Positions 23,546-30,710 of a stretch of DNA of 64,000 nucleotides are shown piece after piece. The notes under the pieces were generated by a model. It saw only the letters and a program-made list of their open reading frames with translations, did no database searches and had not been told where the DNA came from. The translations under genes were made by a program, and so were the position numbers. Positions within the stretch are counted from its first letter, which is position 1. Every line of letters starts with the position of its first letter. This stretch comes from Halocalculus aciditolerans (GTDB lineage: Archaea > Halobacteriota > Halobacteria > Halobacteriales > Halobacteriaceae): assembly GCF_014647475.1 (NCBI RefSeq), contig NZ_BMPG01000001.1, positions 930,001 through 994,000 on the forward strand, in the 5' to 3' direction.

Positions 23546-24385
23546 ATGCGAGTGACGCAGTTGGGCGACGGTGACCCGGAGCTCGCCATAGTCGGGGGCA
23601 TCCACGGTGACGAGCCGTGCGGCGTTCGAGCGGTCGAGCGCTTGGCGGCCGAGGACCCCGACGTCGAGCGACCGGTGAAACTCGTCGTCGCGAACGAACG
23701 CGCGCTGGAACGCGGCGTCCGGTACACGGACGCCGACTTGAACCGAGCGTTCACGGACGACACGCCCGAGGACGCCTACGAGCGGGGGTTGGCGAAGGAG
23801 CTCGCCGCGGAGCTCGCGGGGCTCACGGCGTTCTCGATTCACTCGACGCAGAGCCACGCCGACCCGTTCGCGGTCTCCGACGGCCAAGCGCCGCACGTCC
23901 GCGACATCGTGCCGAAGCTCTCCGTCGTCGCGCTCGTCGACACCGCCGGGTTCGAGGCGGGGCGGCTCTTCGCCACCGCGGCGGACATCGTCGAAGTCGA
24001 AGCCGGCCTCCAGGGCTCCGAGACCGCTGCGGCGAACGCCTACACGCTGGCCCGCGAGTTCCTCACCGCGACCGGCGCGCTCCCCGGGAACGCCGTCGCG
24101 CGGGAACTCCCGGTCTTCGCGATGGGTGACCCGATTCCGAAACCGCCCGCCGACGAGTACGAAGTGTTCGCGGAGAACTTCCAGAAAGTCGAAGCCAGCG
24201 AGGTGTTCGCCGCCGCCGACGGGAAATCCATCCGCGCGGACGAGGCGTTCTGGCCCGTCCTCCTCTCCCCGTACGGCTACGAGAACCAGTTCGGCTACAA
24301 GGGCTGGCCGAAGACGGACCTCGGTCAGTCCCCCGTCGAGGGCGCGAACTCCACGAGCGTCAACTCCCGGTCGAGCTCGCAGTAG
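23546..24385 (+). CDS. Succinylglutamate desuccinylase/aspartoacylase family protein (M14-like)
   Basis: A 279-residue zinc deacylase/peptidase-fold protein. Zinc ligands are readable in IVGGIHGDEPCG (His20, Glu23) and AFSIHSTQSH (His near 97), and DADLNRAF is the substrate-binding Asn-Arg. It probably removes an acyl or aminoacyl group from a small substrate; which one is unknown. The last 20 residues are Ser/Asn-rich and are read across the convergent UPF0179 gene by 61 bases, so the natural C-terminus may have been lengthened by loss of an earlier stop. Confidence 0.85.
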   Translation: MRVTQLGDGDPELAIVGGIHGDEPCGVRAVERLAAEDPDVERPVKLVVANERALERGVRYTDADLNRAFTDDTPEDAYERGLAKELAAELAGLTAFSIHSTQSHADPFAVSDGQAPHVRDIVPKLSVVALVDTAGFEAGRLFATAADIVEVEAGLQGSETAAANAYTLAREFLTATGALPGNAVARELPVFAMGDPIPKPPADEYEVFAENFQKVEASEVFAAADGKSIRADEAFWPVLLSPYGYENQFGYKGWPKTDLGQSPVEGANSTSVNSRSSSQ

Positions 24386-24771
24386 TCGTGCGGCGGCTCC
24401 CCGAGTATCTCGTCGATTCGATACGTCTCTCCTTGTTCTGCGCCTAGCGGTTCGCAGTACTCGTGGCTCGGACAGGTGACGTGCGGGCAGGAGCCCGCGA
24501 GCTTCCCGGCGCTCCCCGCGTACGCGCCCTTCGACGGGACGTTCGCCGGAATCGACGCCGGTTCGACCTCGACGGCGCGCACGCCGTCGTCGTGCACGCC
24601 GCAGTCGAGCGTCTGCCCGCCGTCCCGGACGTCCGTCACCTCGTACCGCACGCCCTCCTCCAGGTTCAGACACTGCTTCCGGTACGGACACCCCTCGCAG
24701 GCGGACGCCTCCCCCCGATAGACGAACTCGCCGCCCTCCTCCGCGAGTCGCGTCCCGAGCAACGTAATCAT
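24325..24771 (-). CDS. UPF0179 family cysteine-rich protein
   Basis: A 148-residue archaeal UPF0179 protein. Eight cysteines occur in pairs: CEGCPYRKQCLNLEEG near residues 24-33, LDCGVHD, CPHVTCPSHEYC and HDYCEL. The spacing suggests iron-sulfur or zinc binding. Function unknown. The start ITLLGTRLAEEGGEFVYRG matches the family. It overlaps the convergent deacylase gene by 61 bases at its 3' end. Confidence 0.87.
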   Translation of the reverse strand: MITLLGTRLAEEGGEFVYRGEASACEGCPYRKQCLNLEEGVRYEVTDVRDGGQTLDCGVHDDGVRAVEVEPASIPANVPSKGAYAGSAGKLAGSCPHVTCPSHEYCEPLGAEQGETYRIDEILGEPPHDYCELDRELTLVEFAPSTGD

Positions 24772-24895
24772 ACGCCGAAATTCGGGGGACGAGGGGAAAA
24801 ACGTCGTGGTGCCCGCGACACGCCGAGCGCCAACCGGGGTGGTGTCCGCGACACGCCGACGCGTCTGGCGAGCCCCGGCAGCGCTGGGCCGAGCG

Positions 24896-25291
24896 TCAGT
24901 CGGTGAGGTCGTCGAGCGCGTCGAAGTAGTCCTCCCGCGGGACTTGGTAGGCGCTCCGGTAGTCGACGTCGCCGGCGGCGAACGCCGACGCGAGCGCGAT
25001 GGCGGCGTCGACGGCGGCGTCGCGGGAGTCGAAGTCGGCTTCGACCTCGCGCACGCGGACCTCGGGTTCGAGCGTGAGCGAGACGAACCACCGGTCGCTC
25101 TCCGCGCCCGGCCCGCGCATCCGCCGCTCCGGCGGGCGCTGACTCACGTAGACCGTCGGCAGGCACGCCGCGGGGTAAGCGTCACCGTCGAAGACGTCCG
25201 GCCGGAAGACGAGCACCGCCCGCCCGTCGTCCGCGTCGCTCCACACCACCCAGGACTCCGGGAGCGCGTCCCACGCGTCGCCGTCGCTCAT
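24896..25291 (-). CDS. Conserved haloarchaeal protein (probably DUF5820)
   Basis: A 131-residue soluble acidic protein: WDALPESWVVWSDADDGRAV, then VLVFRPDVFDGDAYPAACLPTVYV and a repeat-like hydrophobic core, ending YQVPREDYFDALDDLTD. No catalytic residues stand out. I recall this pattern as a haloarchaeal DUF (DUF5820); the number is from memory. The ATG at 25291 gives the conserved MSDGDAWDALPESW start. It sits 124 bases upstream of UPF0179 on the same strand. Confidence 0.78.
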   Translation of the reverse strand: MSDGDAWDALPESWVVWSDADDGRAVLVFRPDVFDGDAYPAACLPTVYVSQRPPERRMRGPGAESDRWFVSLTLEPEVRVREVEADFDSRDAAVDAAIALASAFAAGDVDYRSAYQVPREDYFDALDDLTD

Positions 25292-25630
25292 CGCCCGACC
25301 GTTCGCCGCCCGCGCGGATAAACGCACAGTTCCGTCCGCGCTAACCACCGCACCGACTCCGGGCCTCGCCGTGCGTCCCTCGTCGACCTCCGCGAGTCGC
25401 TCCGTGGGCGCGGCTCCGACCACCTTCGCCACGCGCCCCGAGCATGCTCTCACCCCGAGAGCACTCACGCCCCGCGGAGGCTCACCCCCGACGAACAGAC
25501 GAAATACGGTGTCTCCCTCGGCGACAACCCCGCGCCGTCGTCGACCCCGACACGCACGCGCTCCCGACCCACCGACGACACAGCCCTCCCGCCCCACACC
25601 CTTATAGTGACTTGATTCAAACAGGAACGC
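25292..25630. other. 339-base intergenic region between divergent genes
   Basis: No convincing gene: the open frames here lack start signals and show no protein-like composition. It holds the divergent promoters, including CTTATAGTG (25602-25610) for the gene at 25631. It is rich in CCCGC and CACGC words but has no strong hairpin. Confidence 0.5.
25602..25610 (+). promoter_or_regulatory. TATA box of the small membrane protein at 25631
   Basis: CTTATAGTG is centred about 26 bases before the ATG at 25631, the exact spacing for a leaderless archaeal message. Confidence 0.6.
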
Positions 25631-25894
25631 ATGCTGCCACGACGTGTCACCGACCCCCTCCACGCCGCCGCCCAGCGCAGCAGCCGCTTCCTCGACGACC
25701 ACTGGCTGGTCCGCTGGTTCGTCATTCCCGTCCTCTTCATGGGCCTCCTCGTCCTCCCCGGCTTCGCCCCCGGCGACAGCCTTCAACTCACCGCCGCCTA
25801 CCTCGCCCTCGCCGCCCTCTCACTCCTCCTCGCCCTCGCCGTCGAACGCACCGCTATCTACGTCTACGCCCGAGCTACCGGTAGAACGACGTAA
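25631..25894 (+). CDS. Small two-helix membrane protein, function unknown
   Basis: An 87-residue protein with a basic amphipathic N-terminus (PRRVTDPLHAAAQRSSRFLDD) and two transmembrane helices (about 27-46 and 52-74), ending in YVYARATGRTT. Its strong leaderless promoter and normal codon use support expression. No family assigned. It ends 28 bases before the tRNA-Glu gene, which lies on the other strand. Confidence 0.7.
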   Translation: MLPRRVTDPLHAAAQRSSRFLDDHWLVRWFVIPVLFMGLLVLPGFAPGDSLQLTAAYLALAALSLLLALAVERTAIYVYARATGRTT

Positions 25895-25922
25895 CCACTA
25901 CGACTCGGAGAACGATCGAGAA

Positions 25923-25997
25923 TGCTCGGTAGGGGATTTGAACCCCTGTCGCAGGCTCGAAAGGCCCGCATGATTGGCCGGACTACACCAACCGAGC
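25923..25997 (-). tRNA. tRNA-Glu (anticodon TTC)
   Basis: The acceptor stem GCTCGGT/ACCGAGC is perfect, with discriminator A. The D arm reads TGGTGTAGTCCGGCCAATCA. The anticodon stem CGGGC/GCCTG encloses CTTTCGA, anticodon TTC. The T arm is AGGGG-TTCAAAT-CCCCT. 75 bases, CCA not encoded. Confidence 0.95.
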
Positions 25998-26059
25998 CAA
26001 CTGCATTCGTATCGAATCGCCGCCGGCTAATAAACCCTATCAATCGGCTACGCCGTGTC

Positions 26060-26818
26060 TTAGTCTGACACAGAGATATCGATGTGGCCGTGTTCGACGC
26101 CGAGGTGGCACGTTCGGCAGAGTAACACGAGATTCGACAGGTCGTGTGCGTCGCCCAAGTCTCTCTCCCGGTCGTTGCGGAACGTTCGAACAGGCACAAT
26201 GTGGTGCACTTCTAACCGCGTGTCGCTTCCGTCGTGCCCGCACAGTCGACAGACGGCGTCTCTGTCCCTTACGCGTTCTCTGGCGACACTCCATCCGGGT
26301 CCGTATCGTCGGCTGTAGCCACCTTTCCAGTTCGGATTCGATTCTCCGCTCGTCGACGCACTCATCCGCTCTCGGGTCCGCTCTGATTTTTCACGTCCAC
26401 GTAGCCGTTCTGAGATTCGCTCTCTGACAGACGGAGGAATACGCTTTCCCTCGTGTGCTCGGGACATCTTCTTCCGGGTCTCCTCACTGACTTCCCGCCC
26501 CTGCATCGACTCCGATATTTTCGCTTTCACGTCGTCGTCGCGTTCGACGCCGTAGAGCCCGTGGTTCTCGCCGTCGACGTCGCGGGTTTCGATGCCGTGT
26601 TTCTGCATCCACTTCCGAATCGTGCGGGGTGAGACGCCGCAGGCGTCGGCGAGCGCTCGCTGGGTGCGGCCGGCGTCGTGGTACTGGGTGGTGAGCCAGT
26701 CGGCGTCGCGATAGGTGGCGTCGGGGTCAACGTCGCGGTCAGTGTCGACATCGGCGTCGGTATCGACGCCTGAGTCAGCGTCGAGGTCGGTGTCTGGGTC
26801 GGAGTCGGCGTCGGACAT
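26060..26818 (-). CDS. Free-standing HNH endonuclease with NUMOD-type DNA-binding modules
   Basis: 252 residues. An Asp-rich low-complexity start (about 1-32) is followed by a helix-turn-helix (TQRALADACGVSPRTIRKWMQKHG, about 52-75) and repeated NUMOD3-like segments (GREVSEETRKKMSRAHEGKR, RERISERLRGREKSERTRE, SGESNPNWKGG). The C-terminal HNH nuclease has CRLCGHDGSDTRLEVHHIVPVRTF and LVLLCRTCH, with a zinc Cys quartet and the His pair. This is the architecture of intron or phage homing endonucleases, yet it is not inside an intron or intein. It lies 63 bases from tRNA-Glu. Probably a mobile gene. Confidence 0.85.
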   Translation of the reverse strand: MSDADSDPDTDLDADSGVDTDADVDTDRDVDPDATYRDADWLTTQYHDAGRTQRALADACGVSPRTIRKWMQKHGIETRDVDGENHGLYGVERDDDVKAKISESMQGREVSEETRKKMSRAHEGKRIPPSVRERISERLRGREKSERTRERMSASTSGESNPNWKGGYSRRYGPGWSVARERVRDRDAVCRLCGHDGSDTRLEVHHIVPVRTFRNDRERDLGDAHDLSNLVLLCRTCHLGVEHGHIDISVSD

Positions 26819-26936
26819 CGCCGGGCGGGAGTACGACGAGACGGAAGATGGGTCTCTGTGTGTCGGCGTTTGTGTCCGGAGAATTCGGGTTGGAGCGCGT
26901 GGTTCGGGGGAAAATACCCCCCGCGTGTGCGCGTGG

Positions 26937-28904
26937 TTATTGTCCGGTGAAGTCGGGGTCGCGGTCGCCCATGAAGGCGGTGAGCCCCTCCATGAGGTCT
27001 TCGGTGTTCATGAGCTGGCCGAAGGCGAGGGCTTCGGCTTCGAGGCCGGCTTCGGTGCTCTCACGGCCGGCGCGGAACGCGCGCTTCGTGTAGCGCTGGG
27101 CGACGGGCGGACCCCGCGCGAGGTCGCGGGCGAGCTCCATCGCGGTCTCGGCGAACTCGTCGTTCGGCGTGACGTCGTTCACGAAGCCGTAGTCCGCCAT
27201 GGTGTCGGCGTCGTAGCGCTCGGCGGTCATGATGATCTCCTTCGCGCGGCCCTCGCCGACGATATGCTTGAGTCGTTGCGTGCCGCCCCAGCCGGGGAGG
27301 AGGCCGAGGTTGTGCTCGGGCTGGCCGAACGTGGAGCGCTGGCTGGCGACGCGCATGTCGGCGCAGGCGGCGAGCTCCATACCGCCGCCGAGGCAGTAGC
27401 CGTCGATGCCGGCGACGACGGGTTTGTCGGACTCTTCGAGGCGGCCGAACGCCTGCTGTCCGGTGCGGGAGAGTTCGACGGCGTCGAGGGGGTCGGCGCT
27501 CCCCGCCATGCTCTGGACGTCCGCGCCCGCGGAGAACGCCTGCTCTCCTGCGCCCGTGATGAGGATGGCGCGGACTTCCTCGTCGGCTTCGAGGACGTCC
27601 ATCGCGGCTTCGAACTCCTCGAGGAGTTCGGCGGAGATGGTGTTCATTCGGTGGGCGCGGTCGAGCGTGATGTGGCCGACGCGGTCGTCGACGGCGACTT
27701 CGAGGTTCGAGTAGCTCTGCTCGGTCTCCGTGCTGACCTCGTGGTGGAAGTTCTCGCCGCCGCTGGCGAGCTGCACGAGTTCGTCCGCGGCCTCGTAGCG
27801 CGCCTCGTCCGTCTCGGAGTAGAGGTCGGCGAGCGTCTCGTAGAGGTCGAGCAGGCCGTAGTCGTCGGCCATCCGCGCGGGGCCCTCGGGGAAGCCCGCG
27901 CCGAGCATCACGGCTTCGTCGACCTCGTCGGCGCTCGCGACGTCGTTCCCGACGAGCTTCGCCGTCTCGTTCGCCATCACGGCGAGCACGCGCGACTTCA
28001 CGTCTCCGCGGACGGCGTCCGCGGAGATGTCCGCGCCGCCGTCCTCGTAGTCGTAAAAGCCCTGGCCGGATTTCTTCCCGAGGTCGCCGGCGTCGACTTT
28101 CTCGGTGAGGAGCGGGCAGGGCTCGTAGGCGTCTCCGAGCACGGACTGCATGTAGTCGAGGACGTCGTAGGCGACGTCGATGCCGACTTGGTCGGCGAGT
28201 TCGAACGCGCCCATCGGCAGGCCGATGTCGTACTTCGTCGTCGAGTCGACTTCGGCGATGGTGGCGTCGCCCTCGTGGACGATCCACGCGGCCTCGTTGA
28301 GGAGCGGGACGAGCACGCGGTTCACGATGAAGCCCGGGGAGTCCTTGTGGACGCGGACGGGCGTCTTTCCCATCGCTCGCGCGAGGTCGACGGCGAGGTC
28401 GACGGTCTCCTCTAAGGTGTGTGCGCCCTCGATGACCTCGACGAGCTGCATGCGGATGGGCGGATTGAAGAAGTGCATCCCGCAGAACTGCTGCGGGCGG
28501 TCCGTGACCTCCGAGAGCTCCGTGACGGAGAGGCTGGAGGTGTTCGTCGCGAACACGGCGTCCTCGGGGGCGTACTGTTCGAGCTCCCGGTAGACGTTCT
28601 TCTTGATGTCCATCTTCTCCGGGACGGCCTCGATGACGAACTCCACGTCGCTCACGGCCTCCTCTAAGTCGACGACGGGCGTGACGCGGTCGAGCGCGGC
28701 GTCGGCTTCGTCCTGCGTGAGCTGTTCGTTGTCGACGAGCTTATCGAGACTCCACTCGACCTGCTCGTAGCCGTGCTCGACGAACTCCGCTTTGATGTCG
28801 CGGAGCGTCACGTCGAACCCGGCGAGCGCGGCGACTTCCGCGATGCCGTGGCCCATACTTCCGGCTCCGAGCACCGCGATGCTATCGACGTCGTCGATGT
28901 CCAT
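26937..28904 (-). CDS. Fused 3-hydroxyacyl-CoA dehydrogenase / enoyl-CoA hydratase
   Basis: A 655-residue bifunctional beta-oxidation enzyme. The N-terminal NAD domain begins IAVLGAGSMGHGIAEVAA; the catalytic GMHFFNPP (His) and the C-terminal dimer domain with PGFIVNRVL follow to about 385. The crotonase part (from about 400) contains TLDRAHRMNTIS, the oxyanion AFSAGADVQSM and GYCLGGGMELAACADMRVA, plus FGQPEHNLGLLPGWGG with the catalytic Glu. The order dehydrogenase-then-hydratase is the reverse of bacterial FadB and is usual in archaea. It fits with the acyl-CoA dehydrogenase at 2970. Start ATG 28904. Confidence 0.93.
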   Translation of the reverse strand: MDIDDVDSIAVLGAGSMGHGIAEVAALAGFDVTLRDIKAEFVEHGYEQVEWSLDKLVDNEQLTQDEADAALDRVTPVVDLEEAVSDVEFVIEAVPEKMDIKKNVYRELEQYAPEDAVFATNTSSLSVTELSEVTDRPQQFCGMHFFNPPIRMQLVEVIEGAHTLEETVDLAVDLARAMGKTPVRVHKDSPGFIVNRVLVPLLNEAAWIVHEGDATIAEVDSTTKYDIGLPMGAFELADQVGIDVAYDVLDYMQSVLGDAYEPCPLLTEKVDAGDLGKKSGQGFYDYEDGGADISADAVRGDVKSRVLAVMANETAKLVGNDVASADEVDEAVMLGAGFPEGPARMADDYGLLDLYETLADLYSETDEARYEAADELVQLASGGENFHHEVSTETEQSYSNLEVAVDDRVGHITLDRAHRMNTISAELLEEFEAAMDVLEADEEVRAILITGAGEQAFSAGADVQSMAGSADPLDAVELSRTGQQAFGRLEESDKPVVAGIDGYCLGGGMELAACADMRVASQRSTFGQPEHNLGLLPGWGGTQRLKHIVGEGRAKEIIMTAERYDADTMADYGFVNDVTPNDEFAETAMELARDLARGPPVAQRYTKRAFRAGRESTEAGLEAEALAFGQLMNTEDLMEGLTAFMGDRDPDFTGQ

Positions 28905-29068
28905 ACCGAGTCGTCTCGGGGCCACCGATTGAAGGTTTCCCTCCCGCGTCGGGAACGCTCGGCGGGTTTACGGGCGTTGACGCGGATTCACTCGGGAACC
29001 AGCCGGTGCGTGGCGCTCCCGGACGACCTGACGAAACATTAACTTGACTCCGGTCGGAGAGATTCGAT

Positions 29069-29518
29069 ATGCCCCGTCACGCCCTCCCGGCCGCCGTCAG
29101 CGGCGGCCTCGCCCTCGTCGACGGCGTCCTCCGCGGCCTCCAGCAGTTCGGTCCCGCCTTCCTCGTCGACCTCGGCACGACCACGATCACCCTCGGCCAA
29201 GTCATCGTGGCCGTCCACGTCCTCGGGGCGCTCGTCTCCCCGATCCTCGCCCTCGCCGCCGGCTACTGGCTCGGCGGCCGCGTGCCGTTCGACCGGGAGT
29301 GGTCGACCGTCCTCCTCGCGGTCGCCGCGGCGGCGCTCGTCGCGTTCTTCGTCGGTGAAGGCGCGTTCGTCGTCGGCGCGACGGTCGTCGCCGACGGGAT
29401 GAGCGTGACCGGGCCATCCACCGCGCTCGTCGTCGTCTGGGAGGCCGTCGTCGGAACCGTCACGCTCGCCACCGCCGTCTTCGCCGGCGGGGCCGTCCGC
29501 ACCTTCCGACAGACATAG
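29069..29518 (+). CDS. Four-helix membrane protein, function unknown
   Basis: 149 residues with four hydrophobic helices (about 8-30, 40-65, 78-100, 115-140) and almost no charged loops. No motif known to me. Start ATG 29069 follows TTAACTTGACTCC, a weak TATA region. It is 26 bases upstream of the glycosylase gene and probably co-transcribed, although a shared function is not evident. Confidence 0.7.
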   Translation: MPRHALPAAVSGGLALVDGVLRGLQQFGPAFLVDLGTTTITLGQVIVAVHVLGALVSPILALAAGYWLGGRVPFDREWSTVLLAVAAAALVAFFVGEGAFVVGATVVADGMSVTGPSTALVVVWEAVVGTVTLATAVFAGGAVRTFRQT

Positions 29519-29544
29519 CCCGCTCCGCCGCCTTCTCTCCCGGC

Positions 29545-30132
29545 ATGACCGACACCGACGATGACGCCCGCGACGCCCGTGCCGTCCTCACTCGCGACCC
29601 CGCCATGGCCGACCTCGTCGCCGAACACGGCCCCCTCACTCTCGAACCCGCCGACGACCCCTTCGAGCGCCTCGTCGTCGCCGTCGTCAACCAACAGCTC
29701 TCCACGCAGTCCGCCGCCGCCATCCGCGACCGCCTCTTCGACGCCGTCGACGTCACCCCCGACGGCATCCGGAACGCCGACGACGACACCCTCCGCGACT
29801 GCGGACTCTCCGCGCAGAAAATCCGCTACGTCCGAAACATCGCCGACCACTTCCCCGACGGCATCGACACGGCCACCTACGCCGACGCCACCGACGACGA
29901 CGTCCGCGCCGACCTCACACAGATCACCGGCGTCGGCGACTGGACCGCCGACATGTTCCTCATCTTCTGCCTCGGCCGCCCCGACGTCTTCCCCGTCGGC
30001 GACCTCGGCATCCGCAACGCCATGACCGCCGTCTACGGCATCGAAGACCGTGCGGCCATGGTCGAAAAAGCCGAAGAGTGGTCGCCCTATCGCAGCCACG
30101 CCGCCCGCTACCTCTGGCGCGCCGTCGACTGA
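29545..30132 (+). CDS. DNA-3-methyladenine glycosylase, HhH-GPD family
   Basis: A 195-residue AlkA-like glycosylase. The Phe-Glu-Arg region ADDPFERLVVAVVNQQLST is the family's N-terminal signature (QQLS). The helix-hairpin-helix is LTQITGVGDWTADMFLIF, followed by the catalytic Asp in PVGDLGIRNAM. It should remove alkylated bases from DNA. Shorter than E. coli AlkA because the N-terminal domain is missing, as in many archaeal enzymes. Confidence 0.92.
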   Translation: MTDTDDDARDARAVLTRDPAMADLVAEHGPLTLEPADDPFERLVVAVVNQQLSTQSAAAIRDRLFDAVDVTPDGIRNADDDTLRDCGLSAQKIRYVRNIADHFPDGIDTATYADATDDDVRADLTQITGVGDWTADMFLIFCLGRPDVFPVGDLGIRNAMTAVYGIEDRAAMVEKAEEWSPYRSHAARYLWRAVD

Positions 30133-30170
30133 CGCGACAGCGATTCGACGCGTTCTCCCCGAGAGCCCGT

Positions 30171-30180
30171 GGTTTTAGTG
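30171..30180 (+). promoter_or_regulatory. TATA box before a 10-codon leader ORF
   Basis: GGTTTTAGTG is centred about 30 bases before the ATG at 30206, so transcription likely begins at or just before that ATG and not at the GTG at 30235. Confidence 0.5.
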
Positions 30181-30205
30181 TCCCTTCCCGCATACTCGCC
30201 GGTAG

Positions 30206-30238
30206 ATGCTCGACCGCCGCCCCGGTGATCGCTCGTGA
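30206..30238 (+). CDS. 10-codon leader ORF overlapping the next start
   Basis: ATG-CTC-GAC to TGA encodes MLDRRPGDRS and ends inside the GTG start of the next gene (GTGA, 4-base overlap). The TATA box at 30171-30180 places the transcript start close to this ATG. Translation of the next gene may depend on reading this leader. Expression not shown. Confidence 0.4.
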   Translation: MLDRRPGDRS

Positions 30239-30489
30239 GCGCCTTCTCACTCATCATCTTCGTCCCCGCCATCGCCATCGCCGGCATCGCCGGCTACGTC
30301 CTCGCCGACGAATACGAAGACCGCCTCCGCTCCTGGTACGCCATCGTCGAAGACCTCCTCTGGCTCGTCGAAATCGCCTTCATCCTCTCCTGGTTCGCCC
30401 TCCTCACCCAGCAGGGCTTCGGCGGCCTCGTCGTCGCCGTCCTCGGCTCGCTCGCCATCGGCGGCTACTTCTACTTCGACGAACGCTAA
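30235..30489 (+). CDS. Small membrane protein, function unknown
   Basis: 84 residues with three hydrophobic segments (about 4-24, 38-58, 62-80) and a central acidic stretch DEYEDRLRSWYAIVEDLLW. It starts with GTG, overlapped by the leader ORF. It is followed by a 218-base spacer rich in inverted words. No family recognised. Confidence 0.65.
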   Translation: MSAFSLIIFVPAIAIAGIAGYVLADEYEDRLRSWYAIVEDLLWLVEIAFILSWFALLTQQGFGGLVVAVLGSLAIGGYFYFDER

Positions 30490-30651
30490 TCTCTTCGTCC
30501 GCTCACCACGTCGAGCGGCCGCTCCGAATTTCGTGCTCGAACCGGGCTGACTCGTTCCCACGTTGCCCGGCTCGCGTGTCGCTCCCTCTCGGTCGCTCCC
30601 GTCACCGGAACGCAGAGCGTTCCGGCTGCGAGCGAGAACAGAGTTCTCGCC

Positions 30652-30710
30652 ACCGCTCGCCTGAACGCGGTTCTCACTCCTCGTTTCGCTCGTCGTTCCG
30701 AACCGCGTTA
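30652..30710 (-). repeat. GAACCGCG hairpin repeat, copy 1 (overlaps the stop of the RimK gene)
   Basis: AACGCGGTTC (30664-30673) and GAACCGCGTT (30700-30709) pair perfectly over 10 bp, and the second arm covers two bases of the stop codon of the RimK-like gene. The outer 11-base word ACCGCTCGCCT (30652-30662), TCTCACTCCTC and CGTTCCGAACCGCGT recur at 51405-51505. Confidence 0.7.

Noticed and set aside
26040-26060. Direct integration of the HNH gene into tRNA-Glu
   Set aside because: The tRNA is complete and no repeat of its 3' end was found on the far side of the gene.
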